Positions 35,123-43,730 of a stretch of 64,000 nt of DNA are shown one piece after another. This stretch comes from Candidatus Pseudobacter hemicellulosilyticus. GTDB lineage: Bacteria; Bacteroidota; Bacteroidia; Chitinophagales; Chitinophagaceae. The notes beneath the pieces were generated by a model. It had not been told where the DNA came from. It searched no databases and worked only from the letters and a program-made list of their open reading frames with translations. The translations under genes and the position numbers were made by a program. The stretch lies in assembly GCA_029202545.1 (NCBI GenBank), contig CP119311.1, positions 3,100,001 to 3,164,000 on the forward strand. Direction: 5' to 3'. The first letter of the stretch is position 1, and every line of letters starts with the position of its first letter.

Positions 35123-35755
35123 ATGACAGAGAGTATTGATAAACCGGAATTCTGGGAATCCGCCTTCCGCGACAAGCAGGCCATGTGGGGCTTTGAACCG
35201 GCAAGATCCGCTGTAGTGACAAAGGACTTTTTTGTACAGCATTCCGTCAAAACGGTCCTGATCCCGGGTATTGGTTATGGGCGCAACGCAAAGGTATTCC
35301 TGGACAGCGGCATGACTGTTACAGGAATTGAAATATCCCGGACTGCTATTGATATAGCGGAAAAACATTTCGGCACTGATATCGTCATTCACCATGGATC
35401 GGTGACGGAAATGCCTTTTGGTTCGAACCAATATAATGGCATTTTTTGCTACGGATTAATCCATTTGCTGGACGATAAGGAAAGAGCCAAACTGATCCGC
35501 GACTGCTATGACCAGCTGACCCCGGATGGCGTCATGGTGTTTACAATGATCTCAAAAGCCGCTTCTACCTACGGAAAAGGAACATTGCTGAGTAAGGACC
35601 GGTATGAGCAATTCGGCGGTGTTAACATGTTCTTTTATGATCAGGATACCATTCATGCAGCATTTGATCCTGCGGGCTTAATGGAGATCACTGAAATTGA
35701 AGAGAATTTGCCCTTCTACCTGATCAAGTGTAAGAAAACGAAGAACGGTCAATAG
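35123..35755 (+). CDS. Class I SAM-dependent methyltransferase
   Basis: A 210-residue cytoplasmic protein with a Rossmann methyltransferase fold. Motif I 'VLIPGIGYGRNAKVFLDSG' (about residues 47-65) binds SAM; an acidic residue follows in 'VTGIEISRTAIDIAEKHF'; motif IV region 'YNGIFCYGLIHLLDDKERAK' and 'LTPDGVMVFTMISK' complete the core. The N-terminal 'FWESAFRDKQAMWGFEPARS' resembles the TehB/thiopurine-methyltransferase-like group. The substrate cannot be told. It is monocistronic and converges on higA. Confidence 0.87.
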   Translation: MTESIDKPEFWESAFRDKQAMWGFEPARSAVVTKDFFVQHSVKTVLIPGIGYGRNAKVFLDSGMTVTGIEISRTAIDIAEKHFGTDIVIHHGSVTEMPFGSNQYNGIFCYGLIHLLDDKERAKLIRDCYDQLTPDGVMVFTMISKAASTYGKGTLLSKDRYEQFGGVNMFFYDQDTIHAAFDPAGLMEITEIEENLPFYLIKCKKTKNGQ

Positions 35756-35800
35756 TGTTTACTGCTGCTTATTGAATGTTTTTAAGAGGTCACAATACCC

Positions 35801-36154
35801 CTACGCTCTGTTGTCAGCTGATTTTGAGCGTTTGGGTGGCAGGGGCTCTGCAAAGGACGTTTTGGCCTGGCGAAGTACCTTGATCCGGCCAAGTGCAAGT
35901 TTTTGCTCGGCAACCCAAAGGTCATAGTTACGCTGCATATTCATCCACAATTCGGGTGTGGTGTCAAAGGCCTTTGCCAGCCGCAGGGCCATTTCAGCAC
36001 TGATCCCCTGGTGTTCATTTACCAGCAAAGAAAGGGTTTTACGGGTAATGCCAAGGCTCACAGCAGCTTCTCCCTGACTTAGCGCCAGCGGCTCCAGGTA
36101 TAGGTTTTTTAAAATTCGCCCGGGATGTGATGGTTTCATTGCTCTTTTCAACAT
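35801..36154 (-). CDS. higA: HigA-family antitoxin (XRE-type HTH)
   Basis: 117 residues. The N-terminal 'HPGRILKNLYLEPLALSQGE' and 'AAVSLGITRKTLSLLVNEHQ' helix-turn-helix are typical of VapI/HigA antitoxins, as is 'GISAEMALRLAKAFDTTPEL' followed by 'WMNMQRNYDLWVAE'. It lies 12 bp after the toxin gene in the usual toxin-first higBA order. It should neutralise HigB and repress the promoter at 36450-36481, probably through the near-palindrome at 36461-36472. Confidence 0.93.
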   Translation of the reverse strand: MLKRAMKPSHPGRILKNLYLEPLALSQGEAAVSLGITRKTLSLLVNEHQGISAEMALRLAKAFDTTPELWMNMQRNYDLWVAEQKLALGRIKVLRQAKTSFAEPLPPKRSKSADNRA

Positions 36155-36166
36155 AACAACCTCCTT

Positions 36167-36445
36167 TTAATGATAGTCCAGGTAATCAAGTAAATAGGTG
36201 TTTCCATTCTCAAACTGAAAGATGATCCTCCAATTAGCCTTTACAGTTACCGACCAGTAACCCGCCAGATTTCCTTTCAGGGCATGAAGGGCGGAACCGT
36301 GAAAGTTCATGTCGCTCACTTTTTCAGCACCATCGAGTAAAGTCAGGATATCTATGATCTTTTCAATCTGATCGGGTGGCAGTTTGGACACATCGTTTTG
36401 AGTCCAGAGACGCTTTAACCCTTTGTGCTGGATACTGACGATCAT
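36167..36445 (-). CDS. higB: HigB/RelE-family mRNA interferase toxin
   Basis: 92 residues, a full-length RelE/ParE-fold toxin of the HigB type: 'HKGLKRLWTQNDVSKL', 'NFHGSALHALKGNLAGYWSV', 'VKANWRIIFQFENGNTYLLD' and the terminal 'YLDYH'. Known HigB toxins cut ribosome-bound mRNA. The ATG at 36445 lies only 4 bp after the -7 box, so the transcript is probably leaderless or nearly so. Confidence 0.93.
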   Translation of the reverse strand: MIVSIQHKGLKRLWTQNDVSKLPPDQIEKIIDILTLLDGAEKVSDMNFHGSALHALKGNLAGYWSVTVKANWRIIFQFENGNTYLLDYLDYH

Positions 36446-36449
36446 AATA

Positions 36450-36481
36450 CAAATATAACATGTTACGTAATAGGTTACAAA
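36450..36481 (-). promoter_or_regulatory. higBA promoter with embedded operator-like palindrome
   Basis: On the minus strand: -33 TTTG (36478-36481), a 20-bp spacer, then -7 TATATTTG (36450-36457), an exact match to the Bacteroidota consensus. Between them lies TGTTACGTAATA (36461-36472), a near-palindrome centred on TTACGTAA, placed where HigA binding would block RNA polymerase. A start point about 5 bp after the box would fall at or just before the ATG. Confidence 0.75.
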
Positions 36482-36925
36482 AACTTCTTTTCAATAGAAT
36501 TTTCTGGTGATCCAATAGCTCTGATCCAATGGGGTAACTTGCAGGCTTGCATTTTGTTGAAAAAGCCATGCATGGGGTGGGGCCAGGAATTCCTGCTGGG
36601 GAGTGATTGTAAAGTATTCGGTGGTTTGTTTGTCCTGGTGGAATTGCAAATGTAATAAGTATAACGTATATGGACAACTATTGTATTTTGGCTTTAGTAG
36701 ATAGATACTTTATAAGAATGTGCTGCTGCCTGTGCCCGGAAAAGAACTATGAGACCGGGTGGATTATCCGCTGCCAGCTTTTACCATCCACACCATACTA
36801 ACCATAAAGCGTGGCCAGAACTTTGTCATGAACAGGCCAGCACCTGCGTCAGCTGCTGTGCGGCCGCATGCGTTTTGAGGGCACCAGCACCTGGGCCAGT
36901 TTTACCCTGTAGATCATTATGCTGA
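36482..36925. other. Gene-free region, possibly decayed coding sequence
   Basis: Part of a 587-bp gap. At about 36833-36916 a plus-strand frame ends in 'GQHLRQLLCGRMRFEGTS' followed by a stop; it looks like a protein C-terminus with no intact upstream part. It could be the tail of a decayed gene. No recognisable family. Confidence 0.25.
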
Positions 36926-36926
36926 T

Positions 36927-36950
36927 AGCCCCTGCCGGAAGGCGGGGGCT
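36927..36950. terminator. Hairpin upstream of the sigma-factor gene
   Basis: AGCCCCTGCC-GGAA-GGCGGGGGCT, a 10-bp stem with one G-U wobble and a GGAA tetraloop, followed by TTGTTAACTT. It has terminator form with a weak T tract. It may insulate the locus starting at 37033. Confidence 0.5.
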
Positions 36951-37032
36951 TGTTAACTTAACAATTTCATCAACCTGCTTTCACTGATAAGATTTTTAGG
37001 GTGAATAATTTCGCGGGCGGACACCCAGCACT

Positions 37033-37584
37033 ATGACCGCCAGCCTGTACCGGATATCAACCCCATATACTGAACAACAGTTTGAAGAACTGTTCAGGCG
37101 CAGCTATCCCCGTGTGCTGGCCTACCTGCTGAAGCTTTGCGGACAGCAGGACCTGGCCGAAGACCTGGCGCAGAACCTTTTCCTCCGGCTCTGGGAACAG
37201 CCGGCCAGCCTGCCGGCTGCGGCGGAAGAGGCCAACTATTACCTGTTTACCATGGCCCGCCACCTTTTTTATCAGCATACCCGCCGGCTGCTGAAGGAAC
37301 AGCAGCAGCTGCATGCTTTCGCTCAACTCCACCAGGACACAGCAGCCAGGCCCGAACCCATAACACAGGCATTGACAGAAAAAGAATCTGTTGTTACGGA
37401 ACTCTTCAATTCCATTGATCCCTTACAGAAAAAGATCTTCCTGCTCAATAAAGAAGATGGACTTAGTTACCAGGAGATCGCCCGACAGACAGGCGTCTCG
37501 TCCAAAACGGTGATGCGTTATGTAGGCAGTGTATCCAGACTGCTGCGTGCCCGACTCAGTAGCTGGATCGGTATTATAGGCTGA
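37033..37584 (+). CDS. ECF RNA polymerase sigma-70 factor
   Basis: 183 residues. Region 2 is at about 15-90 ('QQFEELFRRSYPRVLAYLLK', 'DLAEDLAQNLFLRLWEQPAS') and region 4 at about 122-172 ('SIDPLQKKIFLLNKEDGLSY', 'EIARQTGVSSKTVMRYV'). Unlike the other two sigma factors here it has no hydrophobic C-terminal tail. It is the first gene of a plus-strand run through FecR, SusC, SusD, a metallophosphoesterase, a TonB receptor and a GDPD enzyme. Confidence 0.92.
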   Translation: MTASLYRISTPYTEQQFEELFRRSYPRVLAYLLKLCGQQDLAEDLAQNLFLRLWEQPASLPAAAEEANYYLFTMARHLFYQHTRRLLKEQQQLHAFAQLHQDTAARPEPITQALTEKESVVTELFNSIDPLQKKIFLLNKEDGLSYQEIARQTGVSSKTVMRYVGSVSRLLRARLSSWIGIIG

Positions 37585-37665
37585 TCTTTTTTGGTAACAA
37601 TTCGTTAACCTGCTCTGCTGTCCACTGCGACCTCTTTTTTTACTTTCCTGTCAAACAATCCTCTG

Positions 37666-38679
37666 TTGGAAAAGGAACAACTCAGAAAAAAGATCCTGGA
37701 TCAATATGCTGGCAGCCTCACTGCCGGTGAGCAGGCTGCATTGCTGCAGCAGCTGGAAAGCCTGACAGCAGCTGAGCTTGAGCAGTTGTTCCCCTTGTCC
37801 GACTGGCAGGATATGGGCAATGCATCTCTTCCTGAATCAGCAGTAATGACCGCACTGGACAGGCACCGGCAGTTGCGGCAGGAACATGCCAGCCAAACGC
37901 AGGTCCGGAGCATGCCGGCCCGCTGGATCAGGTATGCCCGGGCCGCAGCAGTGGCTGGTCTCTTGCTGGGCGCAGCCTGGTGGCTGCTCCGTCAGCAGCC
38001 ATCGCCTGCCCCGGTGGCGCAGCAGGACAATAAACCGACAGAGCAATTACTGCGTGTGCCGGATGGACAGCGAGCTGTCTATACACTGCCTGACGGCAGT
38101 CGCCTCACAGCCGGCGGCGGTTCCCTGCTGCGTGTGCCGACCGTTTTTACCGGCAATACCCGGGAAGTAATACTGGAAGAAGGGGAGGCCTTCTTTGAGA
38201 TCAGCCAGGATACCAAACCATTCTTTGTGGTCAGCGGTTCCATGAAGGTCCAGGTCCTGGGCACTTCTTTCAACGTGCGCAATTATACCGAAGAAGCCAG
38301 CAGCAGTGTGAGCGTTCGTACTGGTAAAGTGGCGGTGAAATTGTTGCAACAGGAACAGGCGGCTATGCAGCTGAGCGCGGGTCAGCGGGCGCAGCTTCAT
38401 AAACAGGACAGCCTGCTCAGCCAGCAGCAGCTGGATACTGTTACCGCTTTCGGCTGGATGGAGGATACCTATATCTTCAGAAGCGCTACCCTGCAGGAGA
38501 TCATCCAGCACCTGAAACATGGATACGCCCTGGAATTCCGGGTCAATGATCCGGCCCTGTTACAGAAACGCTTTTCCGCCACCTTCCGGAAGAACAGTAT
38601 CCGGGAGATCATGCAGCAGTTACAGCTGATGGGCAATATCCGCTATTCCATCAATAACCATACAGTGACCATCCTATAA
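37666..38679 (+). CDS. FecR-family anti-sigma factor, TTG start
   Basis: 337 residues. There is no ATG at the N-terminus: the best start is the TTG at 37666, giving 'MEKEQLRKKILDQYAGSLTA', which matches FecR N-terminal regions. A membrane segment ('AAAVAGLLLGAAWWLL') at about 92-107 is followed by the FecR domain ('RVPDGQRAVYTLPDGSRLTA', 'VLGTSFNVRNY') and the C-terminal DUF4974 domain ('TYIFRSATLQEIIQHLKHGY'). It is shorter than the other FecR proteins here. A weak start would keep the anti-sigma level low relative to sigma; that is inference. Confidence 0.9.
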   Translation: MEKEQLRKKILDQYAGSLTAGEQAALLQQLESLTAAELEQLFPLSDWQDMGNASLPESAVMTALDRHRQLRQEHASQTQVRSMPARWIRYARAAAVAGLLLGAAWWLLRQQPSPAPVAQQDNKPTEQLLRVPDGQRAVYTLPDGSRLTAGGGSLLRVPTVFTGNTREVILEEGEAFFEISQDTKPFFVVSGSMKVQVLGTSFNVRNYTEEASSSVSVRTGKVAVKLLQQEQAAMQLSAGQRAQLHKQDSLLSQQQLDTVTAFGWMEDTYIFRSATLQEIIQHLKHGYALEFRVNDPALLQKRFSATFRKNSIREIMQQLQLMGNIRYSINNHTVTIL

Positions 38680-38684
38680 AAAGA

Positions 38685-38707
38685 ACGCCCCGTTCACGGC
38701 GGGGCGT
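38685..38707 (+). terminator. Hairpin between FecR and SusC, possible attenuator
   Basis: ACGCCCCG pairs with CGGGGCGT (8 bp, all strong) around a 7-nt loop, beginning 6 bp after the FecR stop and ending 33 bp before the SusC ATG. No U-tract follows. It may be a processing or attenuation element that uncouples SusC levels from the regulator genes. Confidence 0.5.
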
Positions 38708-38740
38708 AACAATGACGTAATCACTAAATACATCAATGCG

Positions 38741-41700
38741 ATGAACAAATGTACAACAACACGGATTTATCCGTGGAAGAAAACTATTGCCGGTACTTTC
38801 CGCCGTTGTGGCGTGCTGGCATTACTGCTCTGGGTAACAATCATGGCCCAGTCGCAGACCCGCGAACCTGTTTTCTCCTTTGCGGCAGACGGACTCTCCC
38901 TGCAACAGGCCTTCCGGCTTATTGAGCAGAAAGGAGAAGTGGTGATCAATTTCAATGAAGAAGAAGTTGATGCCGGTAAGAAGATCAGCGTCCGGTCTAT
39001 GAAAGGCACAGCCAGCCAGGTACTCCAGGCTGTTCTGCAACAGACGCCGTACGAGTTCCTGCGCAGCAGCGGCGCTTTCATTATCCGCCGCCGTACTGTT
39101 TCGCCTTCCTCCGGAAAACCGGCGGGCCCGGGCAGGATCAGTGGCCGCGTGACCGACAGCGAGTCCGGTCAGCCCGTACAGGGAGCTACCATCATCATTG
39201 ACCGGAAAACTATCCTCAGTGACGCGGAAGGCGCTTTTACGCTCACGGTCAATTCCGGTACACATGAAGCCTATATCACGTCCATCGGGTACGAGGATAA
39301 AACGGTTTATGATATTGAGGTGGAAAAGGACCAGGTGAGCAACCTGCCTGTACCGCTGCAGAAAACTGCCGGCCAGTTGGGGACGGTAGTAGTGGTAGGC
39401 TATGGTCAGCAGCGCAAAAAAGATATTACGGGTTCCGTTACCTCTGTACCCAAAGAACGACTGGAAATGGTGCCCAACCTCAACCTGGCGCAGGCTTTGC
39501 AGGGAGCTGCCGCCGGCATCACCATTCAGCAGACTTCCGGCGGCGCCGCCTCCGGTGAAACAATGATGATCCGTGGCCGCAAATCCATCCTGGCCAGTAA
39601 TGATCCCCTGCTCATTGTGGATGGTATTCCCTATGGCGGACAGATCCGCGATATCAACGTTAATGATGTAGCCTCCATGGAGATACTGAAGGATGCTTCG
39701 GCGGCTGCTATCTATGGTTCCCGCGGCGCCAACGGGGTGATCCTCATTACCACCAAACAGGGCGCCAAAGGAAAACCGCAGATCCGGTATGAAGGAAAGT
39801 TTGGTATGCAGGAACCCACCTTCATCCCGCATTATATGAATGGCGAAGAATTTTATGCCTTCAAGCAAATACGGGAGCCGGGTAAAACCACCGCTTCCGA
39901 GCAGGCCATGTATGACGCCGGTGAATCAACCAACTGGATAGACCTGGCCCTGCGCAACGGCCAGAGCCACCAGCATGATCTTTCCGTGGCCGGTGGTTTC
40001 CAGCAGACAAAATATTATATCGGTGGCAGTTTCCTGGATGTGAAAGGACTGGCAGTGACCGATAATTACCAGCGCTTTACCACCCGCATCAACCTGGACA
40101 CTAAAATACTGCCCTGGATCACCATTGGTACCCATACACAATTGTCCTTTGATGATCGGGCGGGTGCGCCTTTTAACTGGACCAATGTGTTCAATACAAA
40201 CCCGCTTACCCCTGCGTATGATGAGCAGGGTAAGCTGACCATCTATCCCTGGGATGAGTTTACGGACATCGGCAATCCGCTGGAGCCCATCAACTACAAA
40301 AGCATGAACAAGTCCTACCAGCTGCTGAGCAATAACTATGCAATTGTGGAAGCTCCCTGGATCAAAGGACTGAACTACCGGATCAATCTCGGCGTACGCA
40401 AGCGTACCGGTGATATTGCTACCTACAAGGGCCGCAACACCAGGACCGGCCTGGAATCCCGGGGCGAGGCCAATACAGAAAGGAACCTGCAGGATAACCT
40501 GGTGCTGGAAAATATTCTTTCCTATAACCGTTCCTTTGGTGATCATACCGTTTTTGCCACTGCCGTGTACAGCTATGAAAAAAATACACAGTCGGCCAAT
40601 ATCCTTACCGCCAGCGGTTTTCCCAATGATGTGCTTACCTGGTATGCTGCGGCGCAGGCGGCGCTGGTGATCCCGGAATATTTGTACAACCACACTGCCC
40701 TGATCTCACAGATGGCCAGGCTGAACTATTCCTGGAAAAGCAAATACCTGTTCACGGTTACAGCCCGCCGGGATGGGTATTCCGGTTTTGGCGCCTCCCA
40801 GAAATGGGGCACTTTCCCTTCCTATGCCATCGGCTGGAATATTTCGGATGAACAGTTCTTCCCCTGGAAGAAAGTTGTCAGTAACCTGAAGCTGCGTGCT
40901 TCACTGGGCTTTAACGGCAACCAGGCAGTGAATGCCTATGAATCCATTTCGCGGCTGGGTGAATACAATATGGTATCGGGCAGTACCTCGCTGCCCGGAT
41001 ATATTCCCAGCAAGCTGGGGCAGGAAAACCTGGGCTGGGAAAAAACAAGAACGCTCAACCTGGGCATGGACTTCAGTCTTTTCAGTGGCCGTATTACCGG
41101 CGACCTGAACATTTACAAGGCCAATACCACTGATCTCCTGCTCAACAGGGCCATTTCCCCCGTGCATGGTATCACCACTATCACCCAGAATATCGGCGCC
41201 ACGGAGAACAGGGGGCTGGAACTGAGCCTGAGTACCCGCAATGTGGAGAAAGGGGACTTCAAATGGTTCTCCAGTTTCAATATCTCTTTTATCAGGAATA
41301 AGATAGTGGCGCTCTATGGCAACAGGGATGCCAAAGGACAGGAAACAGATGATGTGGCAAACGCCTGGTTCATTGGTCAGCCTATTATGGTGAACTATGA
41401 TTATGTCTGGAATGGCGTATGGCAGACCGCTGAAGCGGAAGAAGCGGCAAAATGGGGTACAAAACCCGGGTTCGTGAAACTGAAGGATGTAGATAATAAC
41501 TATGAACTGACGGCTTCCGACAGGCAGGTGATTGGCCAGCGGGACCCCAAAACGATCTGGGGCTTCGGTAACACTTTTGCCTGGAAGAATCTCAGCCTGT
41601 ATGTGTTCATTCATGGGCTGGGCGGCATCACCAAATACAATGAGATGCTGCTGGACGCGCCTACCAGCTCTGAAGCCCGCCGGAATATCATGAAGAAGAA

Positions 41701-42010
41701 CTGGTGGACACCGGAAAATCCCACAGCCGAATGGTACGCCAACGCCATCAATGCTGACCAGATGGCCGGTATCAGCGCCCGGGTATATGAGAGCGCCAGC
41801 TTCATGCGGGTGAAGGATATCGCCATTTCCTATGACCTGCCCGCCCCTGTGCTGAACCAGGCAGGTATCCAGAAATTACGTGTATATATCACTGGCAGGA
41901 ACCTGTTCACCAGCACGGATTGGAGAGGCATGGACCCTGAGCTGAACCATGGCCGTGGCGCCATCCCGCTCCAGAAAGAATTCCTGGTTGGACTGGACCT
42001 GACCTTTTAA
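38741..42010 (+). CDS. SusC/RagA-family TonB-linked outer membrane protein with STN domain
   Basis: 1089 residues. A long N-terminal signal region is at about 1-38, STN domain at about 46-115 ('LSLQQAFRLIEQKGEVVINF'), carboxypeptidase-regulatory-like domain at about 130-210 ('RISGRVTDSESGQPVQGATI'), plug at about 218-345 ('VVVVGYGQQRKKDITGSVTS', 'DASAAAIYGSRGANGVILIT'), and barrel to the terminal 'FLVGLDLTF'. It pairs with the SusD gene just downstream. The neighbouring phosphoesterases suggest that the imported ligand carries a phosphodiester; this is inference. Confidence 0.95.
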   Translation: MNKCTTTRIYPWKKTIAGTFRRCGVLALLLWVTIMAQSQTREPVFSFAADGLSLQQAFRLIEQKGEVVINFNEEEVDAGKKISVRSMKGTASQVLQAVLQQTPYEFLRSSGAFIIRRRTVSPSSGKPAGPGRISGRVTDSESGQPVQGATIIIDRKTILSDAEGAFTLTVNSGTHEAYITSIGYEDKTVYDIEVEKDQVSNLPVPLQKTAGQLGTVVVVGYGQQRKKDITGSVTSVPKERLEMVPNLNLAQALQGAAAGITIQQTSGGAASGETMMIRGRKSILASNDPLLIVDGIPYGGQIRDINVNDVASMEILKDASAAAIYGSRGANGVILITTKQGAKGKPQIRYEGKFGMQEPTFIPHYMNGEEFYAFKQIREPGKTTASEQAMYDAGESTNWIDLALRNGQSHQHDLSVAGGFQQTKYYIGGSFLDVKGLAVTDNYQRFTTRINLDTKILPWITIGTHTQLSFDDRAGAPFNWTNVFNTNPLTPAYDEQGKLTIYPWDEFTDIGNPLEPINYKSMNKSYQLLSNNYAIVEAPWIKGLNYRINLGVRKRTGDIATYKGRNTRTGLESRGEANTERNLQDNLVLENILSYNRSFGDHTVFATAVYSYEKNTQSANILTASGFPNDVLTWYAAAQAALVIPEYLYNHTALISQMARLNYSWKSKYLFTVTARRDGYSGFGASQKWGTFPSYAIGWNISDEQFFPWKKVVSNLKLRASLGFNGNQAVNAYESISRLGEYNMVSGSTSLPGYIPSKLGQENLGWEKTRTLNLGMDFSLFSGRITGDLNIYKANTTDLLLNRAISPVHGITTITQNIGATENRGLELSLSTRNVEKGDFKWFSSFNISFIRNKIVALYGNRDAKGQETDDVANAWFIGQPIMVNYDYVWNGVWQTAEAEEAAKWGTKPGFVKLKDVDNNYELTASDRQVIGQRDPKTIWGFGNTFAWKNLSLYVFIHGLGGITKYNEMLLDAPTSSEARRNIMKKNWWTPENPTAEWYANAINADQMAGISARVYESASFMRVKDIAISYDLPAPVLNQAGIQKLRVYITGRNLFTSTDWRGMDPELNHGRGAIPLQKEFLVGLDLTF

Positions 42011-42040
42011 TGAATGCCTATCCCGTATAAACAAAAGATC

Positions 42041-43714
42041 ATGAGAACAATAATAGTAATCTTCTTAGCACTCGCCAGCCTGGCTGCATTCAATAGCTGC
42101 TCAAAGAGCCTGCTGGACGAGAACCCGCCGCACCTGATTGCAGGGGTGAACCTTTTTGCTGATTATGAAGGCTTCCAGGCTGGTCTCAATGGCCTGTACG
42201 CCCTGGTTCGTTCAGAGCGGGAAGGCCTCGATGGCGGTACCGCGCTGGTGGCCCAGCTGTTTATGAATGGTACCGATAATATGACCACCAACCATACCGT
42301 CAGCGGGTTTGCTACCATTGCAGAAACCTGGGGCAGTACCAATAATCCTGCCGCTGCTATTTATTCGGATGTATTCAACTGGTTATACAGTATTATCAAT
42401 TCCGCCAATACGATCATTGACCAGGCCAGCAACAGAACGGATGTGGACTGGGTGGGTGGAAATGCCAGCCCGGAGACCAACAAGCTCATCGTCATCGCTG
42501 AGGCAAGAGCTGTCCGGGCCTGGGCTTATCGTCACCTGACCTATTCCTGGGGCGATGTGCCGCTGAGCCTGCATGAGTCCGTGGGCAATACCATCCGGAC
42601 AGACTGGACCCGTACGCCGGTGGCTGCTGTGCAGGAGCAGATCGTCACTGATCTTTCCTTTGCGGAGCAGCATATCCCCGTAGAGGCCGTGATGCCCGGC
42701 AGGATCACCAAAGGGGCGGTACAGCATTACCTCTCCGAAATGAGCCTGCTGCGCAACAAGCCGGATAGTGCTGTTTACTGGGCTGACAAGGCTATCAGCA
42801 ATCCGGCCTATAAACTGATCACCAACCGCTATGGCGTGCAGGCAAACCAGCCTGGTGTGGCATTCATGGATATGTTCATAGATGGAAATATCAACCGGGA
42901 GCAGGGCAATACAGAAGCACTCTGGGTATTCCAGTTCCAGCAGTTTGTAAACGGAGGGGGGACGAACCAAATATTCCGCCGCGATCACCACAGCCGCTAC
43001 GTGAACATACAGGTGGGTGGGGTGTCTCCTTTCCAGATCACCTCCGAAAGAGGAGGCAGGGGTTATGGCCGGATGTCGCTGACAAAATGGGCCATCGACA
43101 ATTATGAAGCGCAGGACGATCGGGGATCGGGTTTTGCTATCCGCAAGTATTTTGTACTGCGCACAGCTGCGGAAAATGCACCGGTAGCGGCAGACAGGCT
43201 GCCTGCAGGGTATAATTATGGTGATACGTTCAAGCTGAGCTGGAGCAATGATATCACCGCTACTTCGAGAAGCAGGACCAACTGGCCCTTTTCCCGTAAG
43301 GCCGACTGGGCCGATCCCAACGATGTAGGCGGCTCCTCCACTTATAATGATGCCATCTACCTCCGTCTTGGAGAAACTTACCTGTTGAAAGCAGAAGCCC
43401 AGCTGATGGCCGGTGATCCCGGTGCAGCTGCCAGTACCATCAATATCCTGCGCAGGCGCGCCAATGCTTCTGAAGTGGATGCGGCTGCCGTCAATATTGA
43501 TTTTATCCTGGACGAAAGATCCCGGGAACTGTTGCTGGAAGAACAGCGCCGGTATAGCCTGCTGCGAACGGGCAAATGGCTGGAGCGTACCCGCCTGCAT
43601 AATAAAAATGGCGGCCAGCTGATCCAGGACAGGGATATATTGTTTCCCATCCCGCAACCGGTGATTGATGCCAACCTGACCGGTGTAATGCCACAAAACA
43701 AAGGTTTTAACTAA
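42041..43714 (+). CDS. SusD/RagB-family outer membrane lipoprotein
   Basis: The start at 42041 is chosen because it opens a lipoprotein signal ('MRTIIVIFLALASLAAFNSC', Cys20); an ATG 27 bp upstream adds only nine polar residues. The mature protein (558 residues in total) has SusD-type helices 'IVIAEARAVRAWAYRHLTYS', 'YLRLGETYLLKAEAQLMAGD' and 'ILDERSRELLLEEQRRYSLL'. It is the largest SusD in the window. It lies 30 bp after SusC and 16 bp before the metallophosphoesterase, which suggests one transcript. Confidence 0.95.
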   Translation: MRTIIVIFLALASLAAFNSCSKSLLDENPPHLIAGVNLFADYEGFQAGLNGLYALVRSEREGLDGGTALVAQLFMNGTDNMTTNHTVSGFATIAETWGSTNNPAAAIYSDVFNWLYSIINSANTIIDQASNRTDVDWVGGNASPETNKLIVIAEARAVRAWAYRHLTYSWGDVPLSLHESVGNTIRTDWTRTPVAAVQEQIVTDLSFAEQHIPVEAVMPGRITKGAVQHYLSEMSLLRNKPDSAVYWADKAISNPAYKLITNRYGVQANQPGVAFMDMFIDGNINREQGNTEALWVFQFQQFVNGGGTNQIFRRDHHSRYVNIQVGGVSPFQITSERGGRGYGRMSLTKWAIDNYEAQDDRGSGFAIRKYFVLRTAAENAPVAADRLPAGYNYGDTFKLSWSNDITATSRSRTNWPFSRKADWADPNDVGGSSTYNDAIYLRLGETYLLKAEAQLMAGDPGAAASTINILRRRANASEVDAAAVNIDFILDERSRELLLEEQRRYSLLRTGKWLERTRLHNKNGGQLIQDRDILFPIPQPVIDANLTGVMPQNKGFN

Positions 43715-43730
43715 CTCAAATAGGATACTG

